Under the pieces are notes generated by a model. It worked only from the letters and a program-made list of their open reading frames with translations. It ran no database searches and had not been told where the DNA came from. The translations under genes and the position numbers were made by a program. This document shows positions 7,613 to 15,278 of a stretch of 20,052 nt of DNA, one piece after another (position 1 is the first letter of the stretch; the number at the start of each line of letters is the position of its first letter). Origin of the DNA: CAMYKD01 sp041617155 (GTDB taxonomy: Bacteria > Pseudomonadota > Alphaproteobacteria > Kiloniellales > JAKSDN01); assembly GCA_041617155.1 (NCBI GenBank), contig JBFJPL010000073.1, forward strand, positions 1 through 20,052, in the 5' to 3' direction.

Positions 7613-8044
7613 CTACTCGTCATCGCCGGCCACGGCGATGATCCTTTTCGCGATCTCTTGGATGGCTTCGGCCACGCGTTCTTGGCGCCCTGGATCTCGG
7701 AACGGCGGGATTTCGATCTGAAGGGTCATGCCGCCGGCCGGACCGTTCGCCTCCAGTACGCCGGCCTGGGCGGGGTGGGCGGCGCGAAAGGCCTCCACAA
7801 AGGCGCTGCGCTCTTCGGGCGAGCAATGGCAAATCTTCAGGATTGTCGCGACGTGTTGCGCCGGCAGCGGCACCCGATAGGCAGGGTTGGTAATCTGGGA
7901 AATAAAGCTCTTATGCGTGCCCAGGGCCGCCGCCAGCCTTTGGCGCGTGCCCGAAGGCCGAAGGTCGATCAAATCGCGCAGCAGCGTCTTGTAGGCGACG
8001 ACCGCCTGCTCGACTTGGGCGCGTGTGTCGGCCGGATCGCTCAT
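7613..8044 (-). CDS. Small helix-turn-helix protein in the Dha kinase operon
   Basis: The 143-residue product has an XRE-like helix-turn-helix at ~33-60: TRQRLAAALGTHKSFISQIT reads as a turn of helices with a recognition helix. A helical segment follows (VATILKICHCSPEERSAFVEAFRAA). The C-terminal part (~105-143, TLQIEIPPFRDPGRQERV) may be a dimerisation or ligand region. The ATG at 8044 lies one base after the enzyme I stop, implying translational coupling; an in-frame ATG at 8062 inside the EI gene is the alternative. It is not the DhaR type (sigma-54 activator) or the TetR-type DhaS known from other Dha operons. A local regulator of the operon is the natural guess, but not shown. I do not recognise a named family. 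Confidence 0.8.
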   Translation of the reverse strand: MSDPADTRAQVEQAVVAYKTLLRDLIDLRPSGTRQRLAAALGTHKSFISQITNPAYRVPLPAQHVATILKICHCSPEERSAFVEAFRAAHPAQAGVLEANGPAGGMTLQIEIPPFRDPGRQERVAEAIQEIAKRIIAVAGDDE

Positions 8045-8045
8045 C

Positions 8046-9668
8046 TCACTCAGCCACGCCACGATATCGGTGCACCGCCAGCTTCACCCGGCCGATCAGC
8101 GCCGGCGCCACGGAGAATGACCTGAGGCCGCAATCGAGCAAGTGCGGCACGAGAGCCGGATCCGAAGCCATGTCGCCGCACAAGCTGACTTCGACGCCCT
8201 TCGCGCGTCCCACCGCGGCGACCCGCCGGATCAGCTCCAGCACAGCCGGGTTGCGCGGATCGGCCAGCGGCGCAACCGCGGGATTGTCGCGTGCGCAAGC
8301 GGTCAGGTATTGAACCAGGTCATTGGAGCCGATCGAGAAGAAATCGACGTCGAAGCGATCAGCCGTCATCGCCGCGGCCGGAACTTCGACCATCATGCCC
8401 AGCGCGGGCCGTGCGTGCTCGACGCCGTCAGCGGCCAAATCCGCGATAACTTCTTCCAAGATTCGACGGACCCGCTCGATTTCCTGCGGGACCGTGACCA
8501 TGGGCACCATGACTTTGAGCGGACCCAGGGCCGCGACCCGGGCCAGGGCGCGCAATTGCACTCGAAAGAGCTCCGGCGCTCGGAGCGAGAGGCGCAAGCC
8601 CCGGACCCCCAAGAAAGGATTTGTCTCCCCGAGCGGGGTCACGCCTGCGATGGGCTTGTCGCCACCGGCGTCCAAAGTGCGGATCGTCACGGGTCGCCCG
8701 CGCATACAGGCAGTCAGGCGCCGGTATGCTTCGAATTGCGTGTCTTCGCCGGGCAGGCGCCCATCCCGGAACAAGAACTCGGTTCGGGTCAGGCCGATTC
8801 CATCGCAGTGATCCGGCAAAATTCCATCGAGGATCGCCGGATCATCGACGTTGACGAGGATCTTGACGGCGTCGCCGTTCGCCAAGACCGCCGGCCGGCC
8901 GACAAGAGCGTCGGCGGCACGCTTGTCGGCCTCGAACGTGGCCCGCATGGCTTCCAGTTCCGCCAAGGTGCCGCAGCTCGGCGCGATCACGAGCCGGCCG
9001 GCATTCGCATCGAGAACCGCGGTCGCGCCATCGATTCCATTGTCGAGCTCCGCGTCGAGGCCAACGATCAGGGGTATGCCGCGCGCGCGGGCGAGTATCG
9101 CGACATGGCTGGTCGGGCTGCCGCCCAGAATCGCCGCGCCACGTAACTTCGACCAGTCGAGTTCGAGAAATCGCGACGGCGTCAAATCCTCGGCCATGAG
9201 AATACCGCCTTGGGCGAGGAGCGACGCTGGGCCGGCGCCCCATCCATGCAGTTGTTTCAGAACGCGGGCTTTAAGATCGAGCAAATCTTCGGCGCGGGCC
9301 TTGAAATACTCGTCGCCGCCCGCGCGGTATTCAGTGACCTCGGCGTCGATCGTCTCGGCCCAGGCCTCATGCGCGGAACGGCCGTCGTCGAGGTTGCCGA
9401 CAACCGTGGCCACGAGATCCTCGTCCTCAAGCAGGGCAGCTTGGAATTCCAGAATTTCGGCGGCGAGTTCGTCCGCGCCTGAAACCAAGGCGGCGATCTC
9501 CTGCCCAGCCTTGGCAAGCGCCGCGTCGAATGCCTCCCGCTCGTCCTTTACGGACCCGGCCACCCGAGGGCACAGGTTTGCCGCGCGCTGAACGACGAGC
9601 GGCCCGACCGCCAAGCCGTCGGCCGCCGAAATTCCTTCGAAGACACGCTCGCCGGCGCGCTCAACCAT
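8046..9668 (-). CDS. ptsI: PEP-protein phosphotransferase (PTS enzyme I)
   Basis: Enzyme I takes phosphate from phosphoenolpyruvate and passes it to HPr. The 540-residue product has the complete architecture: N-terminal HPr-binding helical region, the phosphohistidine domain with LGGSPTSHVAILAR (active H188; E. coli H189), and the C-terminal PEP-binding barrel. That barrel includes TRTEFLFRD, FFSIGSNDLVQYLTA and SLCGDMASDP (C497; E. coli C502). The usual GGRTSHAAI box is slightly altered to GGSPTSHVAI, with one extra residue before the Thr, but Thr, Ser and His are kept. Start at 9668 overlaps the HPr stop by eight bases. With HPr it forms a private phosphate donor for DhaM in the same operon. 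No PTS enzyme II membrane component is in the window. Confidence 0.95.
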   Translation of the reverse strand: MVERAGERVFEGISAADGLAVGPLVVQRAANLCPRVAGSVKDEREAFDAALAKAGQEIAALVSGADELAAEILEFQAALLEDEDLVATVVGNLDDGRSAHEAWAETIDAEVTEYRAGGDEYFKARAEDLLDLKARVLKQLHGWGAGPASLLAQGGILMAEDLTPSRFLELDWSKLRGAAILGGSPTSHVAILARARGIPLIVGLDAELDNGIDGATAVLDANAGRLVIAPSCGTLAELEAMRATFEADKRAADALVGRPAVLANGDAVKILVNVDDPAILDGILPDHCDGIGLTRTEFLFRDGRLPGEDTQFEAYRRLTACMRGRPVTIRTLDAGGDKPIAGVTPLGETNPFLGVRGLRLSLRAPELFRVQLRALARVAALGPLKVMVPMVTVPQEIERVRRILEEVIADLAADGVEHARPALGMMVEVPAAAMTADRFDVDFFSIGSNDLVQYLTACARDNPAVAPLADPRNPAVLELIRRVAAVGRAKGVEVSLCGDMASDPALVPHLLDCGLRSFSVAPALIGRVKLAVHRYRGVAE

Positions 9669-9969
9669 CGAAATCCCGCTCGATCAAGGCCACCAAAGCG
9701 GCAACCGCAGGCCCGGCGGCGGCGCCGTTCGCCCGAATCGAAATGGTTTCACCGAAAGCGACCTTCAGTTTCATAACCGCATTCGGTGACTTTGCATTGA
9801 TCCATTTGTCGTCTTGTTGTGCCTGGATCTCGATCGTTGCATCGAAGCCCTTGGCAAGCTTGGTGAGCTTGACCGCCGGCCGCGCGTGCAAGCCGGTCGG
9901 ATCGCGGACCACGGCCTTGCCGGTCACGAGCGCGAACACCGGCGTGGCTTCTTGAGTCGCCTTGGTCAT
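9661..9969 (-). CDS. ptsH: HPr-family phosphocarrier protein
   Basis: HPr shuttles phosphate from enzyme I to its target, here presumably DhaM. The 102-residue protein holds the signature DPTGLHARPAVKL with phosphorylation site H28 (H15 in classical HPr), so it has about 13 extra residues at the N-terminus. A Ser (S61) in NAKSPNAVMKL lines up with the regulatory Ser46 of other HPr proteins; no HPr kinase gene is in the window. The ATG at 9969 overlaps the dhaM stop as ATGA. In E. coli DhaM the HPr domain is fused to DhaM; here it is separate, which fits an ancestral or split arrangement. Family assignment is secure; partner specificity is inferred from position. Confidence 0.93.
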   Translation of the reverse strand: MTKATQEATPVFALVTGKAVVRDPTGLHARPAVKLTKLAKGFDATIEIQAQQDDKWINAKSPNAVMKLKVAFGETISIRANGAAAGPAVAALVALIERDFDG

Positions 9970-10355
9970 GAAAAGAACTCCTCCGCCGTGGCCCGAACAA
10001 CATCCAACGAGGCGCCGCCGGATGCCTCGGTCGCGGCCATGACCGCACCCTCCACGATGGGCGCGTTGCAGATGACGACGTTGCCCATCAGTTCGTCGCC
10101 CATCATCTCGATCGCCATTTCGCTGTTCGTTTCGGCGCCGCCGAGGTCGACGAGAACCGCGACACCCATTGGACAGTTCACACTGCGGATCGCCGCCTGG
10201 ATCGCGGCAACGTCGGTACCCAGGCCCCCGGCCGGATCGCCGCCGCACCAGGCAACCGCCACTTCGGAGCCAACCATCTGCCGCACCATATCGGCCGCGC
10301 CCTTGGCCACATCCGGCGAGTGGGACACGATCACAATGGCGACATGCTCACTCAT
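9966..10355 (-). CDS. dhaM: Dihydroxyacetone kinase phosphotransfer subunit DhaM (EIIA-mannose type)
   Basis: DhaM accepts phosphate from HPr and rephosphorylates the ADP bound to DhaL. The 129-residue product is the single-domain form, with the EIIA(man)-like fold start VAIVIVSHSPDVAKGAADM and active H12 (E. coli DhaM H9). CGGDPAGGLGTDVAAIQAAI matches the conserved substrate-loop region, and VLVDLGGAETNSEMA is also typical. It lacks the HPr and EI-like domains that E. coli DhaM carries; those functions are supplied by the next two genes. The start ATG at 10355 overlaps the dhaL stop (ATGA), and its own stop overlaps the HPr start in the same way. Confidence 0.93.
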   Translation of the reverse strand: MSEHVAIVIVSHSPDVAKGAADMVRQMVGSEVAVAWCGGDPAGGLGTDVAAIQAAIRSVNCPMGVAVLVDLGGAETNSEMAIEMMGDELMGNVVICNAPIVEGAVMAATEASGGASLDVVRATAEEFFS

Positions 10356-10963
10356 GTCCTGCCCTCGAGCACATCGCAAACCGCATCGACCAGAATCGCC
10401 GAGGAGCGGGCACCCGGATCGAGGTGACCGATAGAGCGTTCGCCGAGGAAGGATGCCCGGCCCTTGGTTGCCTTCATCTCCTTGGTCGCGTGCAAACCCC
10501 GTTCGGCGGCATGCCGGGCAGCGGTCAGGGGATCGTCCCTTGCCGCGCCGATCGCCTGCAATACGGGAACCAAGACATCGAGCATGGTCTTCTCTCCAGC
10601 CTGGGATTTGCCCCGTTTCTTCACCGCCTCGACCCCCTCCGCGAAGCACGCCACAAGACTTTCCCTCGAGCCCGGCCCAGGCGGCATCGCCTTGCCCATG
10701 GCCATGAGCAGGGATCCATAGAGCGGTCCGGAGGCGCCGCCGACCTTCATCACAAGGGTAAGGCCCGCCTTCTGAAGCGCCTCGCCGGCGGGCAGGCGGC
10801 CGAGGTCTTCGGCCTGGGCCGCGATGGCCTCGAAGCCGCGCTTCATGTTGATGCCGTGGTCGCCATCGCCGACCGCCTGGTCCAAGGCCGTGAGTTCATC
10901 GGCGTGGGCCAGGATCCGCGCCACCGACTTGTCGCAGAGCGCGCGAACGAGATTAGGTGCCAT
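10352..10963 (-). CDS. dhaL: Dihydroxyacetone kinase nucleotide-binding subunit DhaL
   Basis: DhaL holds ADP/ATP as a permanent cofactor and transfers phosphate to substrate on DhaK. The 203-residue product has the Mg-ADP motif LDQAVGDGDHGINMKRGFEA with D28, D33 and D35 (E. coli D30, D35, D37) and the phosphate loop VGGASGPLYGSLL. The C-terminal region GRASFLGERSIGHLDPGARS matches the rest of the family. The ATG at 10963 follows GGGAGG about nine bases upstream and overlaps the end of the preceding ABC ATPase gene by 11 bases, tying the kinase genes to the transporter genes. Length is normal for PTS-dependent DhaL proteins (~200-210). Confidence 0.95.
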   Translation of the reverse strand: MAPNLVRALCDKSVARILAHADELTALDQAVGDGDHGINMKRGFEAIAAQAEDLGRLPAGEALQKAGLTLVMKVGGASGPLYGSLLMAMGKAMPPGPGSRESLVACFAEGVEAVKKRGKSQAGEKTMLDVLVPVLQAIGAARDDPLTAARHAAERGLHATKEMKATKGRASFLGERSIGHLDPGARSSAILVDAVCDVLEGRT

Positions 10964-12008
10964 AGGCCGCCTCCCGCCGGTCGCCCGAGGGCGCAGTTGA
11001 AATCCGCTCGCCCTGGGCGTCGAAGTAGATCGCCGCACCCTCGCGAACAGCTATGCATAGACGCTCGCCCACAGCCGGGACCTCCGCCGCGCCGAGCAGC
11101 GCATGGAGATGGGATTCCGCGACTTCGAGAAGGATGACCGTCTCCACCCCCAGGTGCTCGACCGCCAGGACAGTCGCGTCGGTGCCGCCGTCGCGGCGCA
11201 GCACCACATCCTCGGGCCGCACGCCGATCGAGGCCGTGGCCTTCGGGGCGTCCGCGATCCGCAGCAATCCCACGTCCAGAATGTTGATCTGCGGGCTGCC
11301 CAGCCGGCGCGCGACGTAAACGTTGCGGGGTGATTCGTAGATCCCCCGCGGCGTCCCGAGCTGTACGAGCCGGCCCTGGGAAAGGACGCCGATCCGGTCG
11401 GCCAGCGTCATGGCCTCGAGCTGGTCGTGGGTGACATAGAGGATTGTCGCGCCGAGGTCGCGCTGGATACGTTTCAACTCCACCCGAAGCTCCTCGCGCA
11501 GTTTCGCGTCGAGCGACGACAAGGGCTCGTCCATGAGGAATATCGTCGGCTGGCGGACCAGGGCGCGTCCGATCGCGACCCGTTGCATTTCGCCCCCGGA
11601 AAGCTGGGTCGCCTTGTTTCGCAGTTTGCTCTCGATGCGCAAGACCTCGGCGATCTCACGCACGCGCGCGTCGATCTGTTCCTTGGTGAGCTTCTGACCC
11701 GGCGCTTTGAGCGGGAAGGCCAGGTTCTCGTGGACGCTGTAGTGCGGATAAAGCGAATACTGCTGAAACACGAAGGCGACGTTGCGCACCGTCGGCGGCA
11801 GCGCGGTCACATCGGTCCCGTCGATCCAGACCTTACCGGAATCGGCACTTTCCAAGCCCGCGACCAGGCGTAATGTCGTGGTCTTGCCAGCTCCCGTCGG
11901 CCCCAGAAGCACGACGAACTCGCCGCTCTTGACCGTCAGATCGAGATCGCCGACCGCAACCGTATCGCCGAAGGTCTTGGTGACTCCTTGAAGCGCGACC
12001 TCAGCCAT
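10953..12008 (-). CDS. ABC importer ATPase, MalK/UgpC type (second of two)
   Basis: This 351-residue ATPase energises the importer encoded upstream. It shows Walker A GPTGAGKTT (36-44), Q-loop Q82, signature LSGGEMQRVAIG (136-147), Walker B IFLMDEP (D160, E161), H-loop THDQLEAM, and a C-terminal TOBE/OB region (IGVRPEDVVL) typical of CUT1-type importers. All catalytic elements are canonical. It is paired with a different ATPase (12001-13098), as in the rhizobial glycerol transporter GlpS/GlpT. I chose ATG 12008 over an in-frame ATG at 12023 because the family normally begins just before the first strand; it overlaps the preceding gene's stop by eight bases. Confidence 0.92.
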   Translation of the reverse strand: MAEVALQGVTKTFGDTVAVGDLDLTVKSGEFVVLLGPTGAGKTTTLRLVAGLESADSGKVWIDGTDVTALPPTVRNVAFVFQQYSLYPHYSVHENLAFPLKAPGQKLTKEQIDARVREIAEVLRIESKLRNKATQLSGGEMQRVAIGRALVRQPTIFLMDEPLSSLDAKLREELRVELKRIQRDLGATILYVTHDQLEAMTLADRIGVLSQGRLVQLGTPRGIYESPRNVYVARRLGSPQINILDVGLLRIADAPKATASIGVRPEDVVLRRDGGTDATVLAVEHLGVETVILLEVAESHLHALLGAAEVPAVGERLCIAVREGAAIYFDAQGERISTAPSGDRREAAYGT

Positions 12009-13098
12009 GGGCCGACCCCGCATAAAGGTCGCTGGCCAGGGCCCGATCGGTCGCCGGGTCGAATACGATCAGGCGCTGCGAGTCGAAATTCAGGCCCACG
12101 GTCTCGCCGAAGCTGGCGCTAACCGTGTTGGGTGCGCGCACCCGCAGGCGGCCGGCATCCGTATCCACGGTAATCAACTGGCGCGAACCCATATACTCGA
12201 CCGCGAAGACCCGGCCCCGCAGGGCGCCGTCATCGGCGATGCGGATGTTTTCCGGCCGCACGCCCAAAACCGCCACTTCGTGACCGAGGGCTTCGTGCAG
12301 CCGGGGCACCGCGATCGTCGAACCGTTCACGCGCACCGCCGTGGCGCCGGCCTCCAAGCCGCCTCGACCGGAGATGAAGTTCATGGAGGGGCTGCCGATG
12401 AAGCCGGCGACGAAACGGGTCGCCGGGCGCACATATATCTCCGAGGGCGGACCGACCTGAAGCACCAGGCCGCCGTCCATGACCGCGATCCGGTCGGCCA
12501 TGGACATGGCCTCGATCTGATCGTGGGTGACATAGATCGTGGTGGCGTCGATCCTGTCGTGCAGCAGACGCAACTCCTCGCACATGAGCTCGCGAAACTC
12601 CGCGTCCAAGGCACCCAGAGGCTCGTCCATCAGGAAGGCCTTGGGCCGGCGCACGATCGCGCGGCCCAAGGCCACGCGCTGGCGATCGCCGCTCGACAGC
12701 CCCGACACCCGCGCGTTCAGCAGGTGATCGATCCGCAAGAGTTTGGCCGTCTCCTCGACGCGCGCCCGGACCTCCTTGCGTGGAACGCCCCGGGACACCA
12801 GCGGAAAAGCCACGTTCTGGCGCACGTTCATGTGCGGATAGAGCGCAAAGAGCTGAAAGACGAAGGCGATATCGCGTTGCGAGGCACGATTGAAGGTCAC
12901 ATCCTCGCCGTCCAGGAGAATCTGGCCCGACGTGGGCAACTCGAGGCCCGCGATCATGCGCAAGGTCGTGGTCTTGCCGCAGCCCGACGGTCCAAGCATG
13001 ACAAAGAACTCGCCGTCGGCGATTTCGAAGGTCGACTCCGAGACTGCGACAAAATCGCCGAACTGCTTCCTCACTTCGCGAAGTTCGATGTCCGCCAT
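12001..13098 (-). CDS. ABC importer ATPase, MalK/UgpC type (first of two), with altered signature motif
   Basis: This 365-residue ATPase has Walker A GPSGCGKTT (36-44), Q-loop FVFQLFALYPH, Walker B AFLMDEPLGALDA, H-loop THDQIEAM and a C-terminal TOBE region (LGVRPENIRI). Its ABC signature reads LSSGDRQRVALG instead of LSGGQ, so the second Gly is Ser and Gln is Asp. In a heterodimer the composite site formed by this motif may be less active. It starts three bases after the 66-residue membrane protein gene and overlaps the second ATPase gene. The two differ strongly in sequence, so they should form a heterodimer rather than be recent duplicates. CUT1-type sugar/polyol import is well supported; the exact solute is not. 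Confidence 0.92.
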   Translation of the reverse strand: MADIELREVRKQFGDFVAVSESTFEIADGEFFVMLGPSGCGKTTTLRMIAGLELPTSGQILLDGEDVTFNRASQRDIAFVFQLFALYPHMNVRQNVAFPLVSRGVPRKEVRARVEETAKLLRIDHLLNARVSGLSSGDRQRVALGRAIVRRPKAFLMDEPLGALDAEFRELMCEELRLLHDRIDATTIYVTHDQIEAMSMADRIAVMDGGLVLQVGPPSEIYVRPATRFVAGFIGSPSMNFISGRGGLEAGATAVRVNGSTIAVPRLHEALGHEVAVLGVRPENIRIADDGALRGRVFAVEYMGSRQLITVDTDAGRLRVRAPNTVSASFGETVGLNFDSQRLIVFDPATDRALASDLYAGSAHG

Positions 13099-13101
13099 GC
13101 C

Positions 13102-13302
13102 TCACTCCGGAAAATGGCTGACGATAACGAAGCCGAGCGTGCCGGCCAGGATGATCGCGAACGAATAGGTGAAAAGCGGCAGCCAGAACGGCTGCATGAG
13201 CATGAAGACTCCGGTCACGATCACGACCACGGCAGCCGCCTCCCAGGGTCCGCGCCGGAACCAGCGTCCAATGCCCCTCGTGGGTTTACCGTTCGGGCTC
13301 AT
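13102..13302 (-). CDS. 66-residue two-helix membrane protein of the ABC operon
   Basis: This tiny ORF starts at an ATG overlapping the second permease's stop (ATGA) and ends three bases before the first ATPase gene, so it is firmly embedded in the operon. The product has a basic N-terminus (GRWFRRGPWE) and two hydrophobic segments at ~21-38 (AAAVVVIVTGVFMLM) and ~42-62 (PLFTYSFAIILAGTLGFVI). I recognise no family by name. Rhizobial glycerol transporter operons also carry a small membrane protein (DUF2160), but this sequence does not obviously resemble it. Likely role is an accessory subunit of the permease complex, inferred only from position and topology. Confidence 0.8.
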   Translation of the reverse strand: MSPNGKPTRGIGRWFRRGPWEAAAVVVIVTGVFMLMQPFWLPLFTYSFAIILAGTLGFVIVSHFPE

Positions 13303-14249
13303 TTGCGCACCGCCCCGAAGGTGATGCCGCGCAGCAACTGCTTGCGAAGCAGGATCGTAAAGACCAGGACCGGCAACAAGAACAGCGTGGCACCCGCGGC
13401 CGAGGCCGGCCAGTCGAGTCCGCCTTCGCCGATGATGGTCGGAATGAAGGGCGGCGCCGTCTGTGCCCGTCCGGAGGTGAGCAGGAGCGAAAAGGCATAT
13501 TCGTTCCAGGCGAAGATCAGGCAGAAAATGGCGGTGGCGGCGATCCCCGTGACCGCCTGCGGCAAGACCACCTTCACGAACGCGCCGAAGCGCGAGTAGC
13601 CGTCGATCATCGCCGCTTCTTCGTATTCGCGGGGGATCTCGTCGATGAAGCCCTTGAGCAACCAGACCGCGAGCGAAATGTTGACCGCCGTATAGAGCAG
13701 GATCATGCCGAGATGCGTGTCGGACAAACCAAGGGTGCGGTACATCAGAAAGATCGGAATTGCGACCGCGATCGGCGGCATCATGCGCGTGGACAGGATG
13801 AAGAACATGAGATCGTTCGCCAGCGGCACCCTGAACCGGGAAAAGCCATAGGCCGCCAAGGTTCCCAGGAAGATCGACAGGAAGGTCGAGCCGAAACCGA
13901 TGATGACGGAATTCATGAAGCGCTCGCCGAATTTCGAGGGCCCGGCAATGACCATGCTGCGCGAGCGCACCAACTCTTCGTACCAGGTCTCGGCCGGCGG
14001 TAGCGAGGCAAGGTATTCCGGCGTCTGCCGGCTGCGCGTGGTGAAGAGGTTCACGTAGCCTTCCAGCGACGGCTCGAACACCAGCTTCGGCGGATAGGAG
14101 ATCGAGTCGGGCGGGGTCTTGAAACCGGTCATGAATATCCAGACCAGCGGCAACATGGTGACGAGCGCGTAGACGATCACCACCGCGCCGGTGAGGCACC
14201 GCAACGCGAGTCCGGAGGCCGCGACCGAATGGGCGCCGGTGCCACTCAT
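13299..14249 (-). CDS. ABC importer permease, MalG-like (second permease)
   Basis: The 316-residue product is a binding-protein-dependent transport permease. The first membrane helix lies at ~18-42; a long periplasmic loop (~45-110) precedes the remaining five. The cytoplasmic EAA loop that contacts the ATPase is at ~210-230 (EYEEAAMIDGYSRFGAFVKV) and ends with the usual LP. The C-terminal end ITFGAVRK is typical of MalG-type proteins (GLTAGAVKG in E. coli). Start ATG 14249 overlaps the first permease's stop as ATGA. With the other permease it forms the heterodimeric channel. The extended first periplasmic loop resembles that of GlpQ-type permeases, from memory rather than alignment. Confidence 0.92.
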   Translation of the reverse strand: MSGTGAHSVAASGLALRCLTGAVVIVYALVTMLPLVWIFMTGFKTPPDSISYPPKLVFEPSLEGYVNLFTTRSRQTPEYLASLPPAETWYEELVRSRSMVIAGPSKFGERFMNSVIIGFGSTFLSIFLGTLAAYGFSRFRVPLANDLMFFILSTRMMPPIAVAIPIFLMYRTLGLSDTHLGMILLYTAVNISLAVWLLKGFIDEIPREYEEAAMIDGYSRFGAFVKVVLPQAVTGIAATAIFCLIFAWNEYAFSLLLTSGRAQTAPPFIPTIIGEGGLDWPASAAGATLFLLPVLVFTILLRKQLLRGITFGAVRK

Positions 14250-15208
14250 CTCTGCTTCACCGCGTTGAGCGCCTTGACATAGATGTTCGCCGCGCCGAAC
14301 ACCGTCACAAACAGGATAATGGCAAAGGCGGAGGAATAGCCGGTGCGCCATTTCTCGAAGGCTTCGCGTTTCAGGTTGATCGAGGCGAGCTCGGTGACCG
14401 AGCCCGGGCCGCCGCTGGTCAATTCGACGACCAGATCGAACATCTTGAAGTTCTCGATCGCGCGGAACAGGATCGCCAACATCAGGAACGGCAGGACCAT
14501 GGGCACCGTGATCGACCAGAACTGACGCCACTTCGAGGCCCGGTCGACCTCGGCCGCCTCGTAGATGTAGTCGGGGATCGAGCGCAGGCCCGCCAAGCAG
14601 ATCAGCATGACGTAGGGCGTCCACATCCAAGTATCGACGATGACGATCGACCAGGGCGCCAGGTTCACGTCGCCGATCATCTGAAACGACGAAGGCGGAA
14701 CGCCGATCAGAAACGAAATGGCATAGTTGAACAGGCCGATTTGCGGCTGATAGAGGAAGGTCCAGAAATTTCCGACCACGGCCGGCGAAAGCATCATCGG
14801 CAGCAAGATGACGGTGGTCCAAAACCCGTGGCCCCTGAATTGCTTGTTGATCAGCCAGGCCAACCCGAAGCCCAGGACGACCTGGAAGAACATGGTCCAG
14901 CACAGGAAATGCGCGGTCACCTGCAGGGTGTGCCAGATATCCGAATCGCTCAGGATCCGCTCGTAGTTTTGCAGGCCGATCCAGTCGTAACCGCGCGCGG
15001 TCCGGTTCGCCTTGTAGTTCGTGAAGCTGAGAACGATCGTCCAAATCAGGGGAAAGATGTTGATCGCCAGCAGCAGGACGATCGTCGGCGCGATGAAGGT
15101 CCAAGCGATTGCCCGGTCCGACAGGCCTTGGGCCCGCGCGGCGACAAATCTCGGCGTCGCCTGCGCCGCGCGCGCCGCGAAGCGCTCGATTTTGAGGCTG
15201 TTTGTCAT
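14246..15208 (-). CDS. ABC importer permease, MalF-like (first permease)
   Basis: The 320-residue product is the partner inner-membrane permease. A cytoplasmic N-terminal tail of ~33 residues precedes helix one (AWTFIAPTIVLLLAINIFPL), and about six membrane helices follow. The EAA loop is at ~217-240 (YEAAEVDRASKWRQFWSITV, then PMVLP). The start ATG at 15208 has AAGG about ten bases upstream. It is separated from the binding-protein gene by 70 bases that hold a strong hairpin, so its translation level is probably lower than that of the binding protein. Assignment as a CUT1-type sugar/polyol permease is secure; solute specificity is not readable. Confidence 0.92.
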   Translation of the reverse strand: MTNSLKIERFAARAAQATPRFVAARAQGLSDRAIAWTFIAPTIVLLLAINIFPLIWTIVLSFTNYKANRTARGYDWIGLQNYERILSDSDIWHTLQVTAHFLCWTMFFQVVLGFGLAWLINKQFRGHGFWTTVILLPMMLSPAVVGNFWTFLYQPQIGLFNYAISFLIGVPPSSFQMIGDVNLAPWSIVIVDTWMWTPYVMLICLAGLRSIPDYIYEAAEVDRASKWRQFWSITVPMVLPFLMLAILFRAIENFKMFDLVVELTSGGPGSVTELASINLKREAFEKWRTGYSSAFAIILFVTVFGAANIYVKALNAVKQR

Positions 15209-15236
15209 TGCCGCAATGACCTTGGCTTAAAGTGCG

Positions 15237-15267
15237 GGGGCCCCGGCGCGCGACCGGCCGGGGCCCC
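15237..15267 (-). promoter_or_regulatory. Strong GC hairpin between binding-protein and permease genes
   Basis: A perfect 11-base inverted repeat (GGGGCCCCGGC at 15237-15247 and its complement at 15257-15267, 9-base loop) lies in the 70-base gap after the binding-protein stop. On the minus-strand transcript it is followed by GCACTTTAAG, not a true T-tract, so full termination is unlikely. In many importer operons such a hairpin protects the 3' end of the binding-protein message or partly terminates, so the soluble receptor is made in excess over the membrane parts. Confidence 0.7.
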
Positions 15268-15278
15268 TTGGCGCGACG

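Noticed and set aside
12007..13599. 530-codon plus-strand frame across the ATPase and small membrane-protein genes
   Set aside because: It is opposite two clear genes with intact motifs and has a His/Arg/Asp-rich composition without domain character.
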